In this document: positions 7,201 to 10,416 of the stretch, piece after piece
How the letters are laid out: every line of letters begins with the position of its first letter
Numbering within the stretch: position 1 is the stretch's first letter
Assembly (NCBI GenBank): GCA_025455635.1
Contig: JALOMF010000098.1
Location: 1-10,416, forward strand
DNA from: Saprospiraceae bacterium
Lineage (GTDB): Bacteria > Bacteroidota > Bacteroidia > Chitinophagales > Saprospiraceae
Reading direction: 5' to 3'
DNA: 10,416 nucleotides
Translations under genes and position numbers: made by a program
The notes under the pieces: model-generated
Database searches by the model: none
Seen by the model: only the letters and a program-made list of their open reading frames with translations
Told to the model about the DNA's origin: nothing

Positions 7201-8293
7201 TGTCGCAGCCGAAGAAGGAGTTGAGCGTGTCCCTATAGATGCCCGTCAGGCCGATGTTTTGCCCGTCGAATAGTACCGTTTCGCCCTCGCAAATCGTGTC
7301 GAGCAGCACGGTTGTCGGTGGCGGTGCGCCGATGTTGACCACCACGCAGTTCAGGCCGATGTCGCCGCAGAAGGCGGGGGCAGGCCCGGTCAGGTTGGCG
7401 TTGAGGCTTTGGGGAGTCAGTGGCGAGCCGAGGGCTGGGAGGTTGGCTGCTTCGGCCAGCAGGTAGCTCAGGCCGCAGATGGTGTAGCTGCCAGCGGGAT
7501 AGGTGGTGAAATCGTCGTTGGTGTCGAGGTCGTAGAGGTTGCCGCCGCTGAACACGGCGAAGGTGTAGCCGTACTCCAGCGGGTCGGGCACGATGGCGCC
7601 ATAGACGGGGTCGAGGTCGAGGTCGAGGGCTGGGTCGCCGATGCAGGCGGTGACATTGGGGTCGGGGAGGTTTCCGGCGTCGGCGTCGCAGCAGAGCTGG
7701 CCGGAGTCGTCGCAGGGGATTATCTCAAATTCCAAAATCCTGCCACCGTTGAAGGGGGCTGCGTTTTCGATTTCGATGCACCATTGGCCATTGATGGGGC
7801 CTGTGTTGAAGCCTTCCAAGCAGCCGTTGAACGGGTGGTACTGGCCATCGTAAACGCCACTGCCCCAAGGGCAGGAGCTGGGGCAGGTATTGAAGGCTGT
7901 TGGGTAGTAGCACAGGCCGACCGAGTCGGGGTGCGGGGTGGTGGCGCAGGGCACGAAGAGGATGTCCCAGGTGGCTAAGGGCGTGAAGGCGCTGCAATTG
8001 CCACTGGTGCCCACGAGCTGAACTTGCTGGCCAGCGGGCGAGGTAAGCGTAAGCTCCAACTCCCCGATAAGGCCCGCCGTGAACTTGATGTACACGCCGC
8101 AAACCCCTTGTGTGGGGCTGGCTAGGTCGTTGTTGAAGGCATCGGTGAACTCGTAGCAGACTTGGGTGCTGGCATTGGAAGTGAACTGTAGCGGGCAGTT
8201 GCCTTCATCGGCACAGCCGCAATCCTGTGCCTGCATTGCGTGAGCAAGCGAAACAAAAAAAACAAGGGATATGAGCCTTGGGATTATGCGCAT
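1292..8293 (-). CDS. Giant secreted PKD/Ig-like repeat protein with T9SS type B sorting domain
   Basis: This encodes 2333 residues. Order of parts: signal peptide (1-23, ending HAMQAQ); a Cys-rich module (about 45-193) resembling the proprotein-convertase P-domain jelly roll, with LTLTSPAG and NGQWCIEIEN motifs; a linker domain (about 200-325); three 51-residue repeats (327-478); nineteen repeats of about 84 residues (479-2076); an SprB-like module with GGAPPYFYSVDG and DENGC (2077-2152); a further beta module (2153-2236); and a C-terminal domain (2237-2333) with FVPTAFSPNGDGIND, FRIFDRWGN and GWDG. The last is the CHU_C/gliding-motility-associated type B signal that directs proteins through the type IX secretion system. 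The protein is therefore probably displayed on or released from the cell surface, as an adhesin or structural filament (inference). No catalytic domain is visible. The ATG at 8293 is the only sensible start; the frame is uninterrupted. No PorP/SprF partner gene is adjacent. Confidence 0.93.
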   Translation of the reverse strand: MRIIPRLISLVFFVSLAHAMQAQDCGCADEGNCPLQFTSNASTQVCYEFTDAFNNDLASPTQGVCGVYIKFTAGLIGELELTLTSPAGQQVQLVGTSGNCSAFTPLATWDILFVPCATTPHPDSVGLCYYPTAFNTCPSSCPWGSGVYDGQYHPFNGCLEGFNTGPINGQWCIEIENAAPFNGGRILEFEIIPCDDSGQLCCDADAGNLPDPNVTACIGDPALDLDLDPVYGAIVPDPLEYGYTFAVFSGGNLYDLDTNDDFTTYPAGSYTICGLSYLLAEAANLPALGSPLTPQSLNANLTGPAPAFCGDIGLNCVVVNIGAPPPTTVLLDTICEGETVLFDGQNIGLTGIYRDTLNSFFGCDSIVNLQLTVLPNETTNLSETICFGDTLWVGGMAYTATGMYTENLFTGFGCDSTVNLSLTVLPEITTTLNEVICQGGTFAVGNSTYSTSGTYVDILASQIGCDSTVTLTLTVVQTSASIAQPGILTCQQTAVPLVSTASTSFGTLSYLWTTVGGQFSGPTDQANATATAPGTYTLTVTAGVCSSTASVVVQQQAGLPSAVISPSANGLTCDTLSISLDGNASTPAANLAYAWQGSGGTPLGNGTSISTALPGTYALIVTDQTNQCRDTAYFTLNQDIVPPVANAGPDMELSCADPTVTLSGMASGPSGNITFSWSTADGNLLPPTTAATATADQTGTYELIVQSLANGCRDTDLVVVTVDVNTPNAIITLPQGNTLNCEFDTLTLDGSSSTGSPFIVYQWVGNIISGQGTPIATTNTPGVFTLKLIDTSNGCTDSTSVTIGTDFTPPNADAGPDDSLTCSIISVMVGGSGTSTGPDFIYEWTSSPGGAFLSPLDQPTAIVNEAAIYNLTVTDTTNGCTDSDFTVITRNETPPVANAGPDYVLNCTETSFTLDASGSTIVPFASLLWTNSAGDTISNDVQVAVNYADTFVFAINLAFCTSFDTVIVAEGTVAPVADAGPDQAADCNTGLAILEGSNSDNGFGFELLWTALSGSIAAGETTATPTASAPGEYVLQVTNTNNGCISTDTVLATLDPAACTPLVDAGADGLINCAGETFTDTLSASATTGPNISYNWTAIAGTIEDQSDPFAPIVRAGEYVFTVTNTATGLLATDTVLVTMDTISPMAVVDSSIVSLTCPELEACFPLDATGSSVGPQFAYFWEAGQTGTICTDPTLLNAEVLGPDVYTLTVTNLLNGCSANTGVLVRLLDFPAIADAGPDAEIPCGETTDTLDGSNSSISGIVYTYEWASVGGTVLANGQTLYPEVMPNNASDVFTLIVTNTLNMCRDTDEVVVFAPVNCDPECAASVSGPLDCNNLTVSLLSTGSSTGSDISYQWTTSNGSFCGGENTATACADAAGIYVLNVTRNYPNGAISSSTCQVQVFDNGQAPTADAGPDANLTCENETLTIGGNSSAGQGISYQWTSLDGSFCASNTTAATACVDEPGTYNLLVINSITGCSAMDEMLIGVDTLHPVANAGPDAMITCNSNTVVLNGSAVPTNVNYHWTTPNGDICAGENTPSPVVCSEGTYILTVTIAANGCTDSDIANVSSDPNLPMLNTGPDLRFTCADTVFTINATATSPNPLGFQWVATNGGCIVGPDDVLQVVVNCIGTYTLTATDLMTGCPAVSVVEVVADNLPPDVNLATAPEINCQNLTVTLDASASLPAGQLGFAWATLDGHLVSGQNSAMAQVDSTGTYTVTATNLLTQCTATGSLAVTRDANIPVASAGADSTLTCTRNSLILNGLGSSTSPDISYEWTTMDGHFAEGETTLQPTIDEPGTYLLTVTDNGNGCVVSDAVTVTLDTIRPIAAVAASQGGVINCFSNTISLNGTGSSPAGLLGFFWETGNGEIISSVNGPAVQVGSGGSYLLTVTNLQNGCTDTMSVAVVEDLAPPVFSLGDAPMLTCVVVNAQLSVLPNLPEFDYEWSGPGAIQGSDTPNPLVNSPGIFSVTVTDTGNGCESDSNLIVTQNLQAPTAVATSLGQLDCDNLTTTVSGTGSTATGVSYAWTTAGSGNIAAPNAISSTVDDTGVYYLTVTRLDNGCTATDSTAVAASSLPIENAVLRLQHPDCLDPEGYVYIDSVIGGAPPYFYSVDGDVFITYPQFSYLEEGPHFIVIKDENGCVWTDTVTLLGPEEVLVELGPDVTIVQGEDYVLEAQLSIPMSEVDTLWWTNLPDSTECPQCLSQPVAPVETTTYRIHVVDTNGCAAMDKITVRVEQERPFFVPTAFSPNGDGINDRLFLYAGPEVAKVLHFRIFDRWGNLVFYEKDFDPNTPQFGWDGNFEGQPMNPAVFVWVAEMEFVDGARRAFNGDLSLVR
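2066..6859 (-). repeat. Nineteen tandem PKD/Ig-like protein repeats (about 84 residues each)
   Basis: Residues 479-2076 of the giant protein divide without remainder into 19 units of 80-92 residues. The typical unit reads ADAGPD, then LTC, then TLDGSxSS, then YxWTT near residue 35, then PGTYxLTVTN, NGCTDTD and a VxxDxxPP linker. All 19 units keep the Trp. All keep the first Cys, and 18 keep the second Cys about 55-65 residues later, which suggests one disulfide per domain, as expected for secreted beta-sandwiches. The units differ widely in sequence and I saw no long near-identical DNA blocks, so the expansion is old rather than recent slippage. The PKD-like label rests on the overall pattern. 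Confidence 0.85.
6860..7315 (-). repeat. Three 51-residue GCDS-type repeats
   Basis: Residues 327-377, 378-428 and 429-478 of the giant protein are three copies of one unit. Each has TICxGxT near its start, then a GxYxxxL strand, then GCDSxVxLxLTV at its end. Each has two Cys residues, in TIC/VIC and GCDS. Units like this are common in large exported Bacteroidota proteins and usually act as spacer modules. They join the N-terminal domains to the PKD-like array. Confidence 0.8.
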
Positions 8294-8316
8294 AAACGGT
8301 TGTAATCAGTGCCTAA

Positions 8317-8380
8317 TGTAGCCGGGAAATTCGTTTTCCGACTGGATTTGTGGTGCAGGGAAATGAATTTCCCGGCTACA
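8317..8380. repeat. Long palindromic hairpin in the leader of the giant gene
   Basis: TGTAGCCGGGAAATTC (8317-8332) and GAATTTCCCGGCTACA (8365-8380) are perfect 16-bp complements. Pairing continues inward through 8333-8339 and 8358-8364 with two G:T pairs, giving a 23-bp stem and an 18-nt loop. It lies in the gap between two minus-strand genes, 24 bp upstream of the giant gene start and 105 bp downstream of the ATPase stop. No T-run follows on either strand, so it is not a standard intrinsic terminator. It could be an extragenic palindromic (REP-like) element, an mRNA end stabiliser for the ATPase, or leader structure for the giant gene. Confidence 0.85.
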
Positions 8381-8405
8381 AGCTTCCCAACGAGGGAATT
8401 TAGAC

Positions 8406-8413
8406 CAAAATTA
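8406..8413 (-). promoter_or_regulatory. Possible -7 box for the giant gene
   Basis: On the minus strand this reads TAATTTTG, an exact match to the Bacteroidota TAnnTTTG -7 consensus, about 113 bp upstream of the giant gene ATG. The transcript would start near 8400 and its leader would include the hairpin at 8317-8380. No TTG/TTTG -33 box is found at 17-23 bp upstream, so the call is weak. Confidence 0.28.
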
Positions 8414-8485
8414 CATGAAAAGACTTGATGTGGCTCGGTTGAAAATTGAAATGCACTAATTTGTCAAAAACTGGGCATGAATGTT

Positions 8486-9616
8486 TTAAAGCAAGAAATC
8501 CAAGTAGTTTTCTCGATTAACCAATGAGAAATTGGCATTGGGGTATGTTTCGAGCCAAGTTGCAGGAGCTTTGGCCTTGCCTGTATTCCATTTGAACTCA
8601 TAGCCATGCAGTTCGCCGTTGCGTTCTTCCACATAGTCGAGTTCGGCACCTGAGTAGGTTCGCCAGAAGTATGAGCTATTGTAAATGCGTTGGTATTCAA
8701 CCTTTTTCTTTCGCTCCGCAACAAGAAAGTTTTCCCAAAGCGCACCGACATCCTGCCGAAGGTTCAAAGGGTTGAAGTTTTCGATGAGCATGTTGCGGAT
8801 ACCAAGGTCGTAAAAAAAGACTTTAGACATTTTGCTCACTTCTTTGCGTAAGTTTCTGCTGAAACCACCTAATCGAAAGATAATGAATCCTTTTTCAAGG
8901 AGGTCAATATAACTGTTTACCGTGTCATGGCTCATTTCCAAAGCCTTTCCAAGCTCGTGCAACGAAACTTGTGACCCAGCTTGAAAAGCCAGCAATTTCA
9001 ATAACTTAACTATCTTGTCGGCATGTCTGATATTGGAAAGTTGGAGTATGTCCTTGTACAGGTAAGCGCCAGCCAATTCCCGCAAGTATCGGATTTTAGC
9101 GTCGTTGCCTGACAACCCCAACACTTCTGGGTACATGCCAAATCGAAGGTGGGATTCCAGTAGTTCTTTCAGTTCAAACGGCGTCATATCTGGTGCTAGC
9201 TCCTGAAGGGCCACTGGGAAAAGACGGTAAGTCCAAGTTCTACCAGTCAGTGGTTCTTGTAATTGGTTTGCCAGCTCAAAAGATGATGAACCTGTGACGA
9301 TGATGCGAAGCCCCGGCTGGCTGTCGTGTAGAATCTTAAGGTTAATGCCTATGTTGTTGATATTTTGTGCTTCATCAATGAAAAGTAGCTCATTGTTCCC
9401 AATCAGTTCTTGCATTTGCTTTAAGTCACGGCTTGATAGGATATCATTGTATTTGTGCTGGTCAGCATTTATTTCCAGCGACTTATAAGGCAGTTGATGG
9501 ATTATTTCTCTTACTAATGTGGTCTTACCGACTTGCCTTGGGCCGTAAACAAGAATGATTTTCCGGTAATCAGTCAAGTCTTCTTTAATTTGCGTTGCAA
9601 TGGCTCTTTGAATCAT
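8486..9616 (-). CDS. AAA_14 / DUF4143 family ATPase
   Basis: This encodes 376 residues. Motifs in order: Walker A GPRQVGKTT (residues 25-33), Walker B LLFIDEAQ (77-84), a sensor-like VTGSSS (107-112), and LTGRT (123-127), the position of a conserved Arg in this family. A helical lid follows, then a winged-helix-like part (about 205-250) and the C-terminal DUF4143 module with AELDYVEE (324-331) and GYEFKW (338-343). That last pattern resembles the E...D...ExK core of the PD-(D/E)xK nuclease fold. Length is normal (about 370-420). The family is widespread in bacteria and archaea, often patchily distributed, and its role is not settled; a toxin/defence or DNA-related job has been suggested only by context. 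The base composition is clearly more A/T-rich than both neighbours, which hints at horizontal acquisition. The ATG at 9616 is the first in frame: in frame upstream, TGA closes the reading within the tandem repeat. Confidence 0.92.
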   Translation of the reverse strand: MIQRAIATQIKEDLTDYRKIILVYGPRQVGKTTLVREIIHQLPYKSLEINADQHKYNDILSSRDLKQMQELIGNNELLFIDEAQNINNIGINLKILHDSQPGLRIIVTGSSSFELANQLQEPLTGRTWTYRLFPVALQELAPDMTPFELKELLESHLRFGMYPEVLGLSGNDAKIRYLRELAGAYLYKDILQLSNIRHADKIVKLLKLLAFQAGSQVSLHELGKALEMSHDTVNSYIDLLEKGFIIFRLGGFSRNLRKEVSKMSKVFFYDLGIRNMLIENFNPLNLRQDVGALWENFLVAERKKKVEYQRIYNSSYFWRTYSGAELDYVEERNGELHGYEFKWNTGKAKAPATWLETYPNANFSLVNRENYLDFLL

Positions 9617-9639
9617 TAGCTTGAATTTTTCGGATTCAT
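9616..9639 (-). promoter_or_regulatory. Seven-codon minicistron overlapping the ATPase start
   Basis: ATG at 9639-9637 opens a frame coding MNPKNSS and stops at TAA 9618-9616. The stop overlaps the ATPase ATG by one base in the string TAATG, a classic arrangement for translational coupling. An identical minicistron lies at 9671-9648 in copy 2 of the repeat. There is no Shine-Dalgarno sequence for either, and the peptide is too short to judge by composition, so this may be chance. Confidence 0.3.
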
Positions 9640-9642
9640 TGG

Positions 9643-9650
9643 CAAAATTA
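9643..9650 (-). promoter_or_regulatory. Duplicated -7 box inside the 32-bp repeat
   Basis: A second TAATTTTG, 32 bp closer to the ATPase gene than the first, is created by the tandem duplication. Its best upstream TTTG is the end of the distal -7 box, 24 bp away, which is slightly too long. It may be a weaker second promoter or inactive. Confidence 0.35.
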
Positions 9651-9674
9651 GCTTGAATTTTTCGGATTCATTGG

Positions 9675-9704
9675 CAAAATTAGCTTGAATTTTTCGGATT
9701 CAAA
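9675..9704 (-). promoter_or_regulatory. Probable Bacteroidota promoter of the ATPase gene
   Basis: On the minus strand TTTG (9704-9701), an 18-bp spacer and TAATTTTG (9682-9675) fit the Bacteroidota sigma-A consensus (TTG/TTTG, 17-23 bp, TAnnTTTG). Transcription would start around 9668-9670, giving a leader of about 52-54 nt before the ATPase ATG. The -33 box lies just outside the repeat, while the -7 box is inside it. Confidence 0.55.
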
Positions 9705-9724
9705 CCAATTAGATGTTTAAAACA

Positions 9725-9738
9725 ACAAGTACACTTGT
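9725..9738. promoter_or_regulatory. Small dyad directly before the esterase start
   Basis: ACAAGT (9725-9730) and ACTTGT (9733-9738) form a 6-bp inverted repeat with a 2-bp centre, ending on the base before the ATG. It could be an operator half-site pair or a tiny hairpin limiting initiation. The pattern is short and could be chance. Confidence 0.3.
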
Positions 9739-10416
9739 ATGAGACCTAATAGCAAATTCCATTTTTTCATCGTCGCCTTTCTTTTCTCCTTCGCAAACAT
9801 GCAAGCACAACAAGCCCTCCCGCTCTACGGCACCGCCCCCATCCCCAATTCCAAGCCCGCCGAAAACCTTGAGAAAACAGAAATCAATGACTGGAAAATC
9901 GAGTTTACCACCGAGACTTCGCAGCCGACCCTGACCCCTTTTTTGCCCAAAAAGCCCAATGGCACGGCCATGATTATCTGCCCCGGCGGCGGCTACTCAG
10001 GCACGGCGGGCGACCATGAGGGCCGGCAAATAGCGGCGGCACTCAACGAGGCTGGCATCACCGCCTTCGTGCTAAAATACCGAATCCCAAACGACCGCTA
10101 CTGCGTGGACAAGTCGCTGGCACCGCTCCAAGACGCCCAGCAGGCCATTCGCCTCGTGCGCCAGCGGGCCGCCGAGTGGGGCGTCAATCCCAACAAAATT
10201 GGCATCATGGGCTTCTCGGCGGGTGGGCACTTGGCAGCCACGGCGGCCACCCATTTTGCGCAAAATGCCGACCCCACCTGCTCCGACAAGACCTCCGTCC
10301 GGCCCGATTTAGTGGCGCTGATTTACCCGGTCGTCAGCTTCCGGGAGGGCATCGGGCATGATGGGTCGAAGGAAAACCTGATTGGGAAAGAAGCCAGTTT
10401 GCAGCAGGTGGCGCAC
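9739..10416 (+). CDS. Secreted alpha/beta-hydrolase, acetyl-xylan-esterase-like (partial at 3' end)
   Basis: 226 codons are visible and the frame runs off the window with no stop. The protein starts with a signal peptide (1-23, hydrophobic FFIVAFLFSF, ending NMQAQ). The mature part begins the alpha/beta-hydrolase fold: CPGGGY (residues 81-86) is the oxyanion-hole loop; FVLKYR (110-115) and DAQQAIRLVRQ (132-142) are typical of the family; and GFSAGG (158-163) is the GxSxG nucleophile elbow with Ser160. The Asp and His of the triad should lie beyond the window edge. Relatives are annotated as xylanases or acetyl esterases that remove acyl groups from plant or algal polysaccharides; the real substrate is unknown. 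It is divergent from the ATPase gene, with 122 bp between the two starts. The ATG at 9739 is chosen because it gives an intact signal peptide; the internal ATG (residue 21) would lose it. Confidence 0.9.
   Translation, partial: MRPNSKFHFFIVAFLFSFANMQAQQALPLYGTAPIPNSKPAENLEKTEINDWKIEFTTETSQPTLTPFLPKKPNGTAMIICPGGGYSGTAGDHEGRQIAAALNEAGITAFVLKYRIPNDRYCVDKSLAPLQDAQQAIRLVRQRAAEWGVNPNKIGIMGFSAGGHLAATAATHFAQNADPTCSDKTSVRPDLVALIYPVVSFREGIGHDGSKENLIGKEASLQQVAH

Larger units (their letters stand above)
8294..8485. other. Intergenic gap between giant gene and ATPase gene
   Basis: This gap of 192 bp lies between two genes on the same strand. It holds the hairpin (8317-8380) and the possible -7 box (8406-8413). 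Nothing else recognisable is seen: no open frame, no T-run terminator after the ATPase stop, and no target-site duplication flanking the ATPase gene. Confidence 0.6.
9615..9702. repeat. 32-bp tandem direct repeat, 2.75 copies
   Basis: Copies lie at 9615-9646, 9647-9678 and 9679-9702 (the last is partial, 24 bp); all bases present are identical. Read on the minus strand, each full copy holds TAATTTTG across or near its junction and a short frame MNPKNSS ending in TAA. The rightmost 2 bases of the ATPase start codon lie inside copy 1. The perfect identity implies recent duplication. There are no spacers, so it is not a CRISPR array. Confidence 0.93.

Noticed and set aside
8317..8380. Classic Rho-independent terminator
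   Set aside because: The stem is long and stable, but no T-run follows on either strand and the loop is 18 nt.
9615..9702. CRISPR array
   Set aside because: The repeats are directly adjacent with no spacers, only 2.75 copies, and there are no cas genes.
8486..9738. Toxin-antitoxin or defence system built on the ATPase
   Set aside because: There is only one gene, no partner ORF in the gaps on either side, and the neighbours are a surface protein and an esterase.
1..10416. rRNA, tRNA or riboswitch genes
   Set aside because: I saw no cloverleaf with a CCA-proximal stem, no rRNA-like conserved blocks, and no recognisable riboswitch core in any gap.

Overview
The window looks like a Bacteroidota chromosome, probably from the Saprospiraceae or a related group. 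This is inferred from five things: a protein with a gliding-motility-type (type B) sorting domain for the type IX secretion system (T9SS), a DUF4294 protein, starts without Shine-Dalgarno sequences, TAnnTTTG-like -7 boxes, and signal peptides ending in AQ.

Layout from left to right. Positions 1-346 are A/T-rich and hold a possible transposase OrfA remnant on the minus strand (178-306) and a small inverted repeat. Next come two plus-strand genes: a secreted DUF4294 protein (347-961) and a pterin-4a-carbinolamine dehydratase (1049-1291). They are separated by a short gap full of AACAATCA repeats. Almost all of 1292-8293 is one minus-strand gene for a 2333-residue secreted modular protein. Its order is signal peptide, proprotein-convertase P-domain-like module, three 51-residue repeats, nineteen PKD/Ig-like repeats of about 84 residues, an SprB-like module and the T9SS type B C-terminal domain. 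Its stop codon and that of the dehydratase share the palindrome TAGCTA. Its upstream gap carries a 23-bp-stem hairpin. Then comes a more A/T-rich minus-strand gene for an AAA_14/DUF4143 ATPase (8486-9616), preceded by 2.75 copies of a 32-bp tandem repeat that contain promoter-like -7 boxes and 7-codon minicistrons. The window ends inside a plus-strand gene for a secreted alpha/beta-hydrolase esterase (9739 to beyond 10416).

The genes do not form an obvious pathway. Two exported proteins (the giant surface protein and the esterase) and a DUF4294 protein suggest cell-surface or polymer-related functions. The dehydratase is a housekeeping pterin enzyme, and the ATPase looks like an independent, possibly acquired gene. 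I found no CRISPR array, rRNA, tRNA, phage module or recognisable new multi-gene system. The most unusual items are the architecture and cysteine pattern of the giant protein, the promoter-bearing 32-bp tandem repeat, and the long hairpin in the probable leader of the giant gene.
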